The notes under the pieces: model-generated | The model's input: only the letters and a program-made list of their open reading frames with translations | Database searches by the model: none | Told to the model about the DNA's origin: nothing | Source: Nocardioides luteus | GTDB lineage: Bacteria; Actinomycetota; Actinomycetes; Propionibacteriales; Nocardioidaceae | Length of the DNA: 64,000 nucleotides | Direction of reading: 5' to 3' | Assembly (NCBI RefSeq): GCF_000960475.2 | Contig: NZ_JZDQ02000012.1 | Location: forward strand, 62,001-126,000 | Program-made: the position numbers and the translations under genes | Shown: positions 32,732 to 41,460 of the stretch, piece by piece | Position numbering within the stretch: the first letter of the stretch is position 1 | Layout of the letters: the number at the start of each line of letters is the position of its first letter

Positions 32732-34357
32732 CTACGCCGTGGGCAGCTTGTAGTCGGCGTACTCCTCGCGCAGGGTCTTCTTGGAGAACTTCCCGACCGA
32801 GGTCTTGGGCACCTCGTCGATGAAGACCACGTCGTCGGGCACCTGCCACTTGCCCAGGTTGTCGGCGAGGTAGCCGAGCAGCTCCTCCTTGGTCACCGAC
32901 TCACCGTCCTTGACCACCGCGAACGCCAGCGGCCGCTCGCCCCACTTGGGGTGCGGCACCGCGACGACCGCGGCCTCGGCGATGCTCGGGTGGCCCATGA
33001 TGAGGTTCTCGATCGCGACGGTCGAGATCCACTCGCCACCGGACTTCACCAGGTCCTTGGTGCGGTCGACGATGCGTACGTAGCCCAGCGGCTCGATCGC
33101 GGCGATGTCACCGGTGCGCAGCCAGCCGTCGGGGGAGAAGGAGGTCGGTGCGTCGACCTTGTAGTAGCCCGAGGCGATCCACGGGCCGCGGCACTCGAGC
33201 TCGCCGGTCGTCTCCCCGTCCCAGGGGAGCTCGTCGGTGGTGCCGGGCTCGACGATGCGGAGCTCGACGCCGACCGCCGGGATGCCCGGCGACGTACGGA
33301 AGTCGGCCTTCTCCTCCTCGGAGAGGTCGGCGATCTCGGCGCGCTCGTTGAAGACGCTGCCGAGCGGCGACATCTCGGTCATGCCCCAGGCCTGGGTGAT
33401 CGGCAGGCCGATCGCCTCGCGCCAGGCCTCCGAGAGCGACTTCGGCACCGCGGAGCCGCCGCAGATGACCACGCGCAGCGAGGAGAGGTCGGCGTCCTTC
33501 AGGAGCGGGACCATGCCCATCCAAATGGTGGGTACGCCGGCCGCGATCGTCACCTTCTCGGCCTCGAGCAGCTTGATGATGCCGGCGGGCGAGAGGTCGG
33601 GGCCGGGCAGGATCAGGTTGGCGCCGGCGAGCAGCGAGGAGTGGGCGAAGCCCCAGCCGTTGGCGTGGAAGAACGGCACCACCGGCAGCACCCGGTCACG
33701 GTCGTTGGTGCCGAAGAGGGTGCCGGACAGGGAGGCCAGCGCGTGCAGGTACTGCGAGCGGTGGGTGTAGACGACGCCCTTCGGGTTGCCGGTGGTGCCC
33801 GAGGTGTAGCAGATCCCGGCGGCGGTGCGCTCGTCGGTGACCCGTCCGTCGATGTGCCCCTCCTCGGCGTCGGCCATCAGCTCCTCGTAGGAGACGACCC
33901 GCGGGTCGTCGGGGAGCGGCGTCGGCGCCCCGTCGTCCATCACGACGACGTGCTCGAGCGTGGTCAGCTGGGGGAGCAGCGGAGCCAGCAGGCCGAGCAG
34001 CGACCGGTCGATGAAGACCGCCTCGTCCTCGGCGTGGTTGAACGTGTAGACGAGCTGCTCGGGGAAGTAGCGGATGTTGCCGGTGTGCAGCACCCGGCCG
34101 GTGCAGGGGACGGAGTAGTAGAGCGCCAGGTGGCGCAGGGTGTTCCACGCGAAGCTCGCCACCCGGCCGTCCTCGGAGATGCCCAGCCGGTCGAGCACGG
34201 CGGCCTGCTTGCGCACCTCCACGGCCAGGTCCTTGAACGTGTGGCGCTCCAGACCGGTGGCGGTCTTGGTGACGATCTCCCGCGTCGGGAAGACGCGCTC
34301 GGCGCGCCGGATGATCGTGTCGATGGTCAGCGGTGCGTCCTGGATCAGTCCTTGCAT
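32732..34357 (-). CDS. AMP-dependent acyl-CoA synthetase (probable long-chain fatty acid-CoA ligase)
   Basis: The 541-residue protein has the adenylate-forming signature [18 protein letters not shown], the aromatic/Gly motif [11 protein letters not shown], the hinge region [20 protein letters not shown] and the C-terminal lysine in [12 protein letters not shown]. It activates a carboxylic acid, probably a fatty acid, to its CoA ester with [23 protein letters not shown] at 34357 is the family's usual start; an ATG at 34366 is an alternative. It converges on the SARP gene with seven bases between stops. Confidence 0.88.
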   Translation of the reverse strand: MQGLIQDAPLTIDTIIRRAERVFPTREIVTKTATGLERHTFKDLAVEVRKQAAVLDRLGISEDGRVASFAWNTLRHLALYYSVPCTGRVLHTGNIRYFPEQLVYTFNHAEDEAVFIDRSLLGLLAPLLPQLTTLEHVVVMDDGAPTPLPDDPRVVSYEELMADAEEGHIDGRVTDERTAAGICYTSGTTGNPKGVVYTHRSQYLHALASLSGTLFGTNDRDRVLPVVPFFHANGWGFAHSSLLAGANLILPGPDLSPAGIIKLLEAEKVTIAAGVPTIWMGMVPLLKDADLSSLRVVICGGSAVPKSLSEAWREAIGLPITQAWGMTEMSPLGSVFNERAEIADLSEEEKADFRTSPGIPAVGVELRIVEPGTTDELPWDGETTGELECRGPWIASGYYKVDAPTSFSPDGWLRTGDIAAIEPLGYVRIVDRTKDLVKSGGEWISTVAIENLIMGHPSIAEAAVVAVPHPKWGERPLAFAVVKDGESVTKEELLGYLADNLGKWQVPDDVVFIDEVPKTSVGKFSKKTLREEYADYKLPTA

Positions 34358-34415
34358 GCCCCACATCCTGACGGAATGTGGCACGGGTCACAACAGATTC
34401 GCCGAGTCGGCTCGG

Positions 34416-35846
34416 TCAGACGACGGCTTCCGAGGTGGTGAGGGCCAGGGCGGGGGTGGAGGCGGCGCGCGGCCATACCTCAGCGAGGATCTCGACACCG
34501 CGCCGGACCAGGTCGGGGCGGGGCGTGATCGCCAGCCGCAGGTGACGCTCGTAGGCGCCGTCGACCCCGAACCGCGGCCCGGCCGTGACGAGCAGTCCGT
34601 GGGGCCGGGCGGCCAGGGTGAGCTGGGAGCTGACCGGTGCCGGCAGGCCGACCCAGGCGGAGAGACCGCCGTCGATACGTGGCGGCAGCTCCCAGTCGGG
34701 CAGGTGCTCGCGCATCGCGTGGTAGAGCGCGGCACGGCCGGCGGCGAGCTGGGCGGCGCGCTCCTCGAGGATCTCGGGGAGGTGCTGGAACAGGATCGTG
34801 GTGACCAGCTGCTCCCAGATCGGGGTGCCGAGGTCGGTCGCCGAGCGCCCGCTGGCGATCTGGGTCAGCAGCACCGGGTCGGCCCGGATCCAGCCGACGC
34901 GCAGCCCGCCCCACAGCATCTTGCTCGCCGAGCCGATGTGGACGACACGGGCCTGGTGCTCACCGGCCATCGCGGCCAACGGTGGGTAGGTGTGCGGGCG
35001 GTCGATGTTCAGCTCGGCGGTGGTGTCGTCGGCCACCACGAGGGTGTCGACCTTCGCGGCGGCGTGCAGCAGCCGGAGCCGGTCCTCGGTCGACATCGAT
35101 CGGGACGTCGGGTTGTGGAAGTCGGGCATGACGTACGCCATCACGGGGGTGGTGCGGGCGATCGCCGCCGCCATCGCCGGCATGTCCCAGCCGGCGTCGG
35201 TGGTGACCGGGCTCGTGATGATCCGGGCGCCGGCGAGGCTCAGGGCGTCGTACGCGTTGGGGTAGGACGGGCTCTCCGCGTAGGCCCGGTCGCCGCGGCT
35301 GATCACGGTGCGGGCGAGCAGGGCGATCGCGCTCTGGCCGCCGGTGGTCACCATGATCTGATCGGGATCGGTCGGCAGGCCGCGCGCGGTGTAGCGCGCC
35401 GCGATCTCCGCGCGGAGCTCCTCGATGCCCCACAGCGTGTAGCCGGGGCCGGTCATGTGGTCGGCCAGTCGCCGGGTCGCCTCGACGGCGGCCTCGGGGA
35501 GCCGTCGGGTGGCCGGCAGGGTGGCCCTGACCAGGTCGATCTCACCGCCCTCGGTGAACGAGTCGGGTGCGGTGGGCGGGAGCTTGGTCGTGGTGCCCGA
35601 CCCCTGCACGCTCAGCGCGTAGCCGTGCTCCCGCAGGCGCCGGTAGGCGGCGGTGATCGTGGTGCGGCTCAGAGTCAGCCGCTCGGAGAGCTCGCGCTCG
35701 GAGGGGAGGCGTACGTCGGCGGAGAGCCGTCCGTCGATCAGCAGCAGCTGGATCCGTTCGGCCAGGTTCTCGTACGCCGGGCCTTCTCCCTGCCACTGAC
35801 CGAGCAGGCCGGCGAGCGCAGTGGCTCCGATTCTTCCGCGAGGCAT
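34416..35846 (-). CDS. MocR-type regulator: GntR DNA-binding domain fused to aminotransferase (YczR-like)
   Basis: The 476-residue protein has an N-terminal GntR winged helix (ADVRLPSERELSERLTLSRT, then TTITAAYRRLREHG) joined to a fold-type I aminotransferase domain. PLP would bind the lysine in VVHIGSASKMLWGG. MocR proteins regulate genes in response to PLP or amino compounds. The divergent neighbour is a YczE-type membrane protein, an arrangement known for YczR regulators. Three GATTGG repeats lie in the spacer. The ATG at 35846 directly begins the coding sequence. Confidence 0.88.
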   Translation of the reverse strand: MPRGRIGATALAGLLGQWQGEGPAYENLAERIQLLLIDGRLSADVRLPSERELSERLTLSRTTITAAYRRLREHGYALSVQGSGTTTKLPPTAPDSFTEGGEIDLVRATLPATRRLPEAAVEATRRLADHMTGPGYTLWGIEELRAEIAARYTARGLPTDPDQIMVTTGGQSAIALLARTVISRGDRAYAESPSYPNAYDALSLAGARIITSPVTTDAGWDMPAMAAAIARTTPVMAYVMPDFHNPTSRSMSTEDRLRLLHAAAKVDTLVVADDTTAELNIDRPHTYPPLAAMAGEHQARVVHIGSASKMLWGGLRVGWIRADPVLLTQIASGRSATDLGTPIWEQLVTTILFQHLPEILEERAAQLAAGRAALYHAMREHLPDWELPPRIDGGLSAWVGLPAPVSSQLTLAARPHGLLVTAGPRFGVDGAYERHLRLAITPRPDLVRRGVEILAEVWPRAASTPALALTTSEAVV

Positions 35847-35862
35847 GAGGCCACCTTACGCT

Positions 35863-35899
35863 GATTGGCTCCTTTACCTTCGATTGGACCCGTGATTGG
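35863..35899. promoter_or_regulatory. Three GATTGG direct repeats, MocR operator candidate
   Basis: GATTGG occurs at 35863-35868, 35882-35887 and 35894-35899 in the short spacer between the MocR gene and the YczE gene; two copies extend to TGATTGGCT. MocR proteins are known to bind direct repeats in divergent promoters. The intervals are 19 and 12 bases. Confidence 0.6.
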
Positions 35900-35924
35900 C
35901 TTTGCAATCGTGAAGGATCTCTCT

Positions 35925-36548
35925 GTGAAGTCGCTCTCCTGGTTGATAACTGGACTCTTCCTCTATGGCATCGCACTCGCTCTGCTCTTGCGTGCCTCGC
36001 TCGGCGTCGGGCCGTGGAACGTGCTGACCTCGGGTCTGGTCGAGGTCACCGGCATCTCGTTCGGCCTGATGACCAACCTGATCGGGCTCGGCGTGCTGCT
36101 GGTGTGGATCCCGCTGCGCCAGCGGCCCGGGATCGGGACGGTGCTCAACGTGCTCCTGGTCGGGACCTCGGCGGACATCGGTCTGTGGCTCATCCCGCCC
36201 GTCTCCGGTCCGGTCGCACAGGTCGCGGTCTTCGCGGGCGGGCTGTCGCTGCTCGCTGCCGCGACCGGGATCTACATCGCTCCGGGCCTCGGCCCCGGCC
36301 CGCGTGACGGCCTGATGACCGGGCTGCACGAGCGGACCGGTGCCCCGGTCTGGCTCTGCCGCGCGGGCGTCGAGATCACCGTGCTCGCCATCGGCTGGCT
36401 CCTCGGCGGACTGGTCGGGATCGGCACGGTCGCCGAGGCGCTGCTGATCGGTCCGATGGTGCACCGCACCCTGCCGTTCTTCCGGGCGATGTACGCCGGG
36501 AGGACCGCCGCGACCGCCGTCGCCGCAGAAACACGCGCGGGCGCATGA
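35925..36548 (+). CDS. YczE/YyaS/YitT-type membrane protein
   Basis: The 207-residue protein has about five transmembrane helices. GIALALLLRASLGVGPWNVL, GISFGLMTNLIGLGVLLVW and APGLGPGPRDGLMTGLHERT fit the YczE branch of the YitT/BCR family. In Bacillus, YczE affects surfactin and lipopeptide production, but its biochemical role is open. The GTG at 35925 has AAGGA eight bases upstream. Longer readings from 35865 overlap the operator repeats and are unlikely. It is under the divergent MocR regulator. Confidence 0.82.
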   Translation: MKSLSWLITGLFLYGIALALLLRASLGVGPWNVLTSGLVEVTGISFGLMTNLIGLGVLLVWIPLRQRPGIGTVLNVLLVGTSADIGLWLIPPVSGPVAQVAVFAGGLSLLAAATGIYIAPGLGPGPRDGLMTGLHERTGAPVWLCRAGVEITVLAIGWLLGGLVGIGTVAEALLIGPMVHRTLPFFRAMYAGRTAATAVAAETRAGA

Positions 36549-36570
36549 TTTAACCCACACGAATTTCCGG

Positions 36571-36647
36571 TGGCGCCCCCGACAGGATTCGAACCTGTGA
36601 CCGTCGGATTAGAAGGCCGATGCTCTATCCAGCTGAGCTACGGAGGC
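36571..36647 (-). tRNA. tRNA-Arg (anticodon TCT)
   Basis: On the minus strand the acceptor GCCTCCG pairs with CGGGGGC through one T-G wobble. The anticodon loop CTTCTAA gives TCT, and the T arm ACAGG-TTCGAAT-CCTGT is perfect. The discriminator is G and CCA is encoded at 36571-36573. Confidence 0.95.
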
Positions 36648-36872
36648 GTGGCCCGCGTGAGCACCCCACCGGAAGGGGGTTTGCGCAGGCCGCGCCCGAT
36701 CTTACCGGTGCCCGTATCCCATGTGTGCATCGGAAACCGAAACGCTGACCGGAGTGTTACCAAGGTGTGGGGGGTATTTGGGCGCACTGTCCCCACACTG
36801 TCGACCAACGTGTCCGGGTGGTGGACCACGAGGGTTCGAGACTCGACCGGATCATCGGTAAGGTCCCCGGAC
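36648..36872. promoter_or_regulatory. Spacer between tRNA-Arg and the zinc-ribbon protein gene
   Basis: No gene is seen in these 225 bases. They must hold both divergent promoters. GTGTGGGG (36765-36772) and CCCCACAC (36791-36798) form an 8-bp inverted repeat with an 18-base spacer that could be an operator of the downstream gene. Confidence 0.3.
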
Positions 36873-38957
36873 ATGACTATGGAGTCCATGTGCACCTCGT
36901 GCGGTGCAGCCGTCACCGGTATGCGCTTCTGCACAGGTTGTGGGACCCCCGTCAGAAGCGCTCATCAGCCGCCGTCGCAGGGTGCACCGGAGCCGGTCGC
37001 ACCGCCGCGACTGCCGCAGCGGGGTGCCGATCCTGACCAGGGTGGTCTGTCGTTGCCGAGGCGTGGGCAGGAAGCTGCGAGGCCCGCGCCGCAGGCCGAC
37101 GCGGAGCCGGCGCCGTTGCCCCTCGGGCAGGTCCGGCGTACGCCCGGGGCGTCGATGGCGCCCCAGCTGAACATCACCGCCCCGAGCGGTGAGCAGCCGG
37201 CCTTCGGCGGTGGCATGGCGCCGCCGCCGGCAGGTTCGGAGGGCGGTGGCCTGTTCGGGCTGGCGGCGCGTACGCCGAAGTTCGAGCCGGAGCTCGCCTC
37301 CGAGTCCCAGTCGCTCTTCCTGCCGAAGCGCAAGCGCGTGGCGGAGGAGCCCGAGCCCGAGCCGGCTCCGCAGGAGCCGCAGCCGCAGGCCGATGCGCCG
37401 TCGCCGGCCTCGGGGCTGCCGACGAGGTCGCCCGTGCACGAGCGCGCCCCCGAGCCGCCCGCGCCTGCGCCCGAGCCGCAGCCGCGGGAGCCGCAGACGC
37501 CCGAGCCGCAGGCGTTCGAGGCCCAGACGTTCGAGGCTCGGACCCCCGAGCCCCAGCGGCCGGAGCCGCAGGCGCCACCGGCGCCGGAGCCCGAACCGGA
37601 GCCCGCGGCCATGCCGCCGCTGCCCACGCGTCCGGCCGCGGCCCACAACCAGAGCGCGGAGCACCCGGCCTTCGCCGAGCCCGCGCCGCGGCCGGATGGT
37701 CCGGCGTACGAGGCGACCCAGGAGGCGATGCCGCCGGTCGAGCGACGCCAGCCCGAGCCGGTCCGCCCCGAGGAGACCACCGTCGCGATGAGCCCTCGCT
37801 TCGACACCGTCGAGGAGGAGGCCACCGGCGGCACCCGTCCGCGCGACGAGTTCGAGCAGTTCGCGCCGCCGCAGCAGCAGTCGTTCGACGCCCCGGCGCC
37901 CGAGGCACGCTACGACGGCGGCCAGCAGGACTTCGGCCAGCAGGACTTCGGCCAGCAGGACTTCGCCCAGCAGGACTTCGGCCAGCCCGACCAGGGGCAG
38001 CAGCCCCCGGCGTACGGCGACCCGGCCTATGCCCCGCTCGCGCCGCAGCTGGAGCCGGACCAGGCCCAGTGGTCCCCGAGCTACGACCAGCCCCATGAGC
38101 AGGCGTACGACCAGGGTTACGAGCAGCCTTTCGGTCAGCCGCAGAACTCGTCCCCGGACCAGTTCGGCCAGCCGTACGGTGACCCCTACGGCCAGAACAC
38201 CTACACCGACGCCACCCTCGTCGGGCAGCCGCCGGTCGGCGGTGGGCCCAACACCCCGGCGCCGCCGCCGATGGCGCCGCAGGGCTACGACCCGTACGGG
38301 AACGCCTATGACGCCCGCTACGAGCCGCAGCGCGGTCAGGGTGGTCAGGGCAAGGGGCAGGGCTTCGACCGCAAGCGCTGGGTCCTGATCGTCCTGGTGC
38401 TGGCCGTCGTGGTCGCGATCATCGCCTTCGTCATCGGCCTGGTGAACAACAGCGACGACGCCAACGCGAAGACCGGCACCGCCGAGGGCACCACCACGAG
38501 CGCAGGTGGAGCCGCGGCGGAGGCGAAGAAGATCGACGACCTCATCAAGACCTCTGCGGAGGACAAGGCGGCCATCGGCGCCGCTCAGGCGGACCTCGAG
38601 GCCTGCGAGAACATCGACGAGGCGGTGCAGACCTTCCAAGACGCCGCGGCCTCCCGCAAGGAGCTGGCGACGAAGGTCGCGTCGATCGACACGGCCGTCC
38701 TCCCCGGATCGCAGAAGCTCGTCAAGAACCTCGAGTCCGCATGGATGACCTCGCAGAACGCAGACCTGGCCTTCGCCGCCTGGGGCGAGAAGCGCAAGCT
38801 CAACGCCGACGGCGAGTGCGTCGGCGGCAAGCGCAAGCTGGAGAAGGCGACCACGCTCAGCCTGGCCAGCCATGACCCGAAGAAGGCGGCCGCCAAGGCG
38901 TGGGGGCCGATCGCGGAGGAGTACGGCCTCGAGCCCGTCGAGTGGACGAAGCTCTGA
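36873..38957 (+). CDS. Zinc-ribbon, intrinsically disordered, single-pass membrane protein
   Basis: The 694-residue protein starts with a zinc ribbon (CTSCGAAVTGMRFCTGCGTP, residues 6-26). It continues with about 470 residues of low complexity, first Pro/Glu/Gln-rich (PEPQ-like), then Gln/Tyr/Asp-rich with four GQQDF-type repeats. One transmembrane helix (WVLIVLVLAVVVAIIAFVIG) lies near residues 500-523. The C-terminal 170 residues are extracellular and helical, with two cysteines (EACENIDE, DGECVGGK). The layout suggests a cytoplasmic scaffold tethered to the membrane; function is unknown. The ATG at 36873 begins six residues before the first zinc ligand; ATGs at 36879 and 36888 are alternatives. 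Confidence 0.75.
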   Translation: MTMESMCTSCGAAVTGMRFCTGCGTPVRSAHQPPSQGAPEPVAPPRLPQRGADPDQGGLSLPRRGQEAARPAPQADAEPAPLPLGQVRRTPGASMAPQLNITAPSGEQPAFGGGMAPPPAGSEGGGLFGLAARTPKFEPELASESQSLFLPKRKRVAEEPEPEPAPQEPQPQADAPSPASGLPTRSPVHERAPEPPAPAPEPQPREPQTPEPQAFEAQTFEARTPEPQRPEPQAPPAPEPEPEPAAMPPLPTRPAAAHNQSAEHPAFAEPAPRPDGPAYEATQEAMPPVERRQPEPVRPEETTVAMSPRFDTVEEEATGGTRPRDEFEQFAPPQQQSFDAPAPEARYDGGQQDFGQQDFGQQDFAQQDFGQPDQGQQPPAYGDPAYAPLAPQLEPDQAQWSPSYDQPHEQAYDQGYEQPFGQPQNSSPDQFGQPYGDPYGQNTYTDATLVGQPPVGGGPNTPAPPPMAPQGYDPYGNAYDARYEPQRGQGGQGKGQGFDRKRWVLIVLVLAVVVAIIAFVIGLVNNSDDANAKTGTAEGTTTSAGGAAAEAKKIDDLIKTSAEDKAAIGAAQADLEACENIDEAVQTFQDAAASRKELATKVASIDTAVLPGSQKLVKNLESAWMTSQNADLAFAAWGEKRKLNADGECVGGKRKLEKATTLSLASHDPKKAAAKAWGPIAEEYGLEPVEWTKL
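37920..37979 (+). repeat. Four tandem 15-bp repeats within the zinc-ribbon gene
   Basis: GGCCAGCAGGACTTC occurs three times exactly and once with G to C at the second base (GCCCAGCAGGACTTC). It encodes GQQDF or AQQDF. The repeat number could vary by slippage. Confidence 0.9.
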
Positions 38958-38970
38958 GACGACTGGAGCG

Positions 38971-39025
38971 AGGCCGAGCGAAGGAGTGACCGCGCGAAGC
39001 GCGGATCGGAGCCTGAGCTCGGCCT
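38971..39025. terminator. Composite hairpin between convergent genes
   Basis: AGGCCGAGC (38971-38979) pairs with GCTCGGCCT (39017-39025), and inside lies CCGCGC-GAA-GCGCGG (38990-39004). It lies between the zinc-ribbon gene stop and the amidase stop, so it probably terminates both. Confidence 0.6.
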
Positions 39026-39029
39026 GAGC

Positions 39030-39911
39030 TCAGCGTGAGCGGAGGTACGCCGCCATCGCCCGTTCGATGGCGGCGGCCACCTTCGCCTGGAACCGGTCGG
39101 ACTTGAGCAGGCGCGCGTCCGCGGCGTTGCGCATGTTGCCCGTCTCGAGCAGCACCTGCGGCACCGTGGTCAGGTTGAGCCCGGCCAGGTCGTCGCGCTC
39201 CACGAAACCGCCCTTGCCGAGGTAGGAGGCCAGCGGCATCCCGGTCTTCCCCATCTCGGTACGCAGCAGCTCGGCGTAGCGCCGCGAGGGCTGGACGATC
39301 TCGTCGTTCGTGCCCGACGGCACCGGGATCAGCAGCGAGTAGCCCCGCTCGGAGGCGGCCGCGCCGTCGGCGTGGATGTCGATCGCGACGTCGGCCTTCG
39401 CGTCGTTGATGATCTTCGCCCGCTCGTCGATGCACGGTCCGACCCCGTCGTTGCTGTCCCGGGTCATGACCACCTTCGCGCCCGACTCGCGCAGGTCGGC
39501 GGCGAGCTTGGTGGCCACGGCCCAGGTGAAGTCGGTCTCCGGGTAGCCGTCGTTCGTCGCGGTGCCGGTGGTGTTGCACGGGCTCTTCGAGCGCCCGTTC
39601 CACACCGGCTCGTCGATCACCTCGGGTGCGCCCGCGTTGCCGCCGTTGTGACCCGGGTCGATGCCGACCACGGTGCCCTCGAAGACGTCGCCCGGGACCG
39701 GTGCCGCCGATGTCGAGGCGCTCGGGGTCGCCGACGCGGCGGGCTGCTGTCGTGGCGTACGTCCGGGGCTGCAGGCCGTCAGGGCCGCGGCCAGCGCGAG
39801 GCAGCCGGCGACGGCGGCCGCTGACCGAGGTACCTCGGTGAGCAGTCGCTGCCCTCGTGGAACTCCACGAAGGCAGCGCGGCTCGACTGAGTCACCTCGG
39901 TCAGTATTCAC
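39030..39911 (-). CDS. N-acetylmuramoyl-L-alanine amidase (Amidase_3), probable lipoprotein
   Basis: The 293-residue protein is a cell-wall hydrolase that cleaves the amide bond between MurNAc and the stem peptide. The zinc ligands and catalytic glutamate are visible in VVGIDPGHNGG, VAIDIHADGA and VLLETGNMRN. A hydrophobic segment ending LAAALTAC gives a lipobox, preceded by an unusually long N-region of about 26 residues. The disordered linker is Ala/Ser/Pro-rich. The GTG at 39911 begins one base after the aminopeptidase stop, so the two genes are coupled. It resembles mycobacterial Rv3717-type amidases. Confidence 0.87.
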   Translation of the reverse strand: MNTDRGDSVEPRCLRGVPRGQRLLTEVPRSAAAVAGCLALAAALTACSPGRTPRQQPAASATPSASTSAAPVPGDVFEGTVVGIDPGHNGGNAGAPEVIDEPVWNGRSKSPCNTTGTATNDGYPETDFTWAVATKLAADLRESGAKVVMTRDSNDGVGPCIDERAKIINDAKADVAIDIHADGAAASERGYSLLIPVPSGTNDEIVQPSRRYAELLRTEMGKTGMPLASYLGKGGFVERDDLAGLNLTTVPQVLLETGNMRNAADARLLKSDRFQAKVAAAIERAMAAYLRSR

Positions 39912-39912
39912 G

Positions 39913-41337
39913 TCACAGATACTGGCCCATCCAGGCTTCGACGTCGTCGGCGGTGCGGGGCAGGCCGGAGGAGAGGTTCACGGCGCCGTCGGCGGTGACC
40001 ACGATGTCGTCCTCGATGCGGATGCCGATGCCGCGCAGCTCCTCGGGGACGAGCTTGTCCTCCTTCTGGAAGTAGAGGCCCGGCTCGACGGTGAGGACCA
40101 TGCCCTCCTGCAGCGGCCCCTCGACGTAGGTCTCCTTCGACGCGGACGCGCAGTCGTGCACGTCGAGGCCGAGCATGTGGGAGACGCCGTGGAGGGTCCA
40201 GCGGGAGTAGGTCTTGTTGTCCTCGGAGAGCGCCTCGTCGACGGAGACGGGCAGCAGCCCCAGGTCGTCGAGGCCGTGGGCGAGGATCTCCATCGCGGCG
40301 AAGTGGCCGGCCCGGAAGGTCACGCCGGGGCGAATCGCCTCGATGCCCGCCTGCTGCGCCTTGTAGACGAGCTCGTAGAGGTTGCGCTGCAGCGGCGTGA
40401 ACGTCCCGGAGATGGGGAGCGTGCGGGTGATGTCGGCGGTGTAGAGGTTGTGGCCCTCCACACCCATGTCGAGCAGAACCAGCTCGCCGGGGACGATCGG
40501 GCCGTCGTTGTCGATCCAGTGGAGCGTGGTGGCGTGGGAGCCACCGCCGACGATCGAGTCGTAGCCGAGGTCGTTGCCCTCGGCACGCGCGCGGCGGAAG
40601 AAGGTGCCCTCGATCCAGCGCTCGCCGTGCTTCAGCACCTGGTCCCACTCGCGGACCGCGTCGGTGAAGCCGCGCACGGTGATGTCGCAGGCCTCCTTGA
40701 GCTCGCCGAGCTCCCACTCGTCCTTGATCAGGCGCAGCTCGGAGAGCGCCTTGGTGAACTCCTCGTCGCGGCCGCCCTCGGCCGGGGTGACCAGCTTGTC
40801 GACGTCGGCCGAGACCCCGCGGAGGACGCGGGTCGGGGTGTTGGCGGAGAGCCCGGACGCGAGCTGGTCGACGTGGCGTACCTCGATGCCGAGCGAGTCG
40901 GAGAGCTCACGGGCCGAGGGACGCGCACCGGCCCAGAGCGCGCCGTACTGACGGTCGCGGAAGAACTCGTCGGTGTCGCGACCGCTGCGCGGGCGGGCGT
41001 ACAGGACCGAGCTGCCGTCGGGCTCGATCACGACGACGGCGTCGGAGGTCTGGTTGCCGGTCAGGTGCACGTGCGCGGTGTCGGCACGGAAGCGGTAGTC
41101 GGTGTCGTTGGCGCGGACCTTGTAGGTGCCGGCCGGGACGACCAGGCGCTCGCCCGGGAAGATGCTCGCCAGGCGCTCCCGGCGGGCGGCCGCCCACGGG
41201 GTGATCGGATGCTCGGGAACCTCGGCCTCGCGGTCGTCCCAGCCCTCCCTCATGAAGTTGGACCACGCCTCCGGAACCGACTGGTCATGGCTCTCGGTGT
41301 GGTCGTCTGCAGGAGTGGGGGCGCCGTTGTCCGTCAT
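39913..41337 (-). CDS. Xaa-Pro aminopeptidase (aminopeptidase P family, M24)
   Basis: The 474-residue protein has the creatinase-like N-terminal domain and a pita-bread metallopeptidase domain. The five metal ligands are seen in LLDMGVEGHNLYTADITRTL (two Asp), HGVSHMLGLDVHD (His), LTVEPGLYF (Glu) and GIRIEDDIVV (Glu). It removes N-terminal residues preceding proline. The ATG at 41337 starts the protein; the much longer open frame upstream is antisense to the PrsW and GTPase genes. It is divergent from prsW and coupled to the downstream amidase. Confidence 0.92.
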   Translation of the reverse strand: MTDNGAPTPADDHTESHDQSVPEAWSNFMREGWDDREAEVPEHPITPWAAARRERLASIFPGERLVVPAGTYKVRANDTDYRFRADTAHVHLTGNQTSDAVVVIEPDGSSVLYARPRSGRDTDEFFRDRQYGALWAGARPSARELSDSLGIEVRHVDQLASGLSANTPTRVLRGVSADVDKLVTPAEGGRDEEFTKALSELRLIKDEWELGELKEACDITVRGFTDAVREWDQVLKHGERWIEGTFFRRARAEGNDLGYDSIVGGGSHATTLHWIDNDGPIVPGELVLLDMGVEGHNLYTADITRTLPISGTFTPLQRNLYELVYKAQQAGIEAIRPGVTFRAGHFAAMEILAHGLDDLGLLPVSVDEALSEDNKTYSRWTLHGVSHMLGLDVHDCASASKETYVEGPLQEGMVLTVEPGLYFQKEDKLVPEELRGIGIRIEDDIVVTADGAVNLSSGLPRTADDVEAWMGQYL

Positions 41338-41460
41338 ACCGGAATCGTACGCCGCGCCGTGACGACGACGCTCGTGAGTTCCCAGGCCACGGGGCCACGA
41401 GCGTGTCTCGATCGGTGTCTGGTGGCACGTCCGGTCCGCGCGCCCGATAGTCTGGCGCGC

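Noticed and set aside
36570-36872. N-terminal extension of the zinc-ribbon protein starting MAPPTGFEPVTVG
   Set aside because: This peptide is the well-known translation of the tRNA-Arg gene on the wrong strand.
37920-37979. CRISPR-like tandem repeat
   Set aside because: The repeats are 15 bp, directly abutting, in frame and encode GQQDF; there are no spacers.
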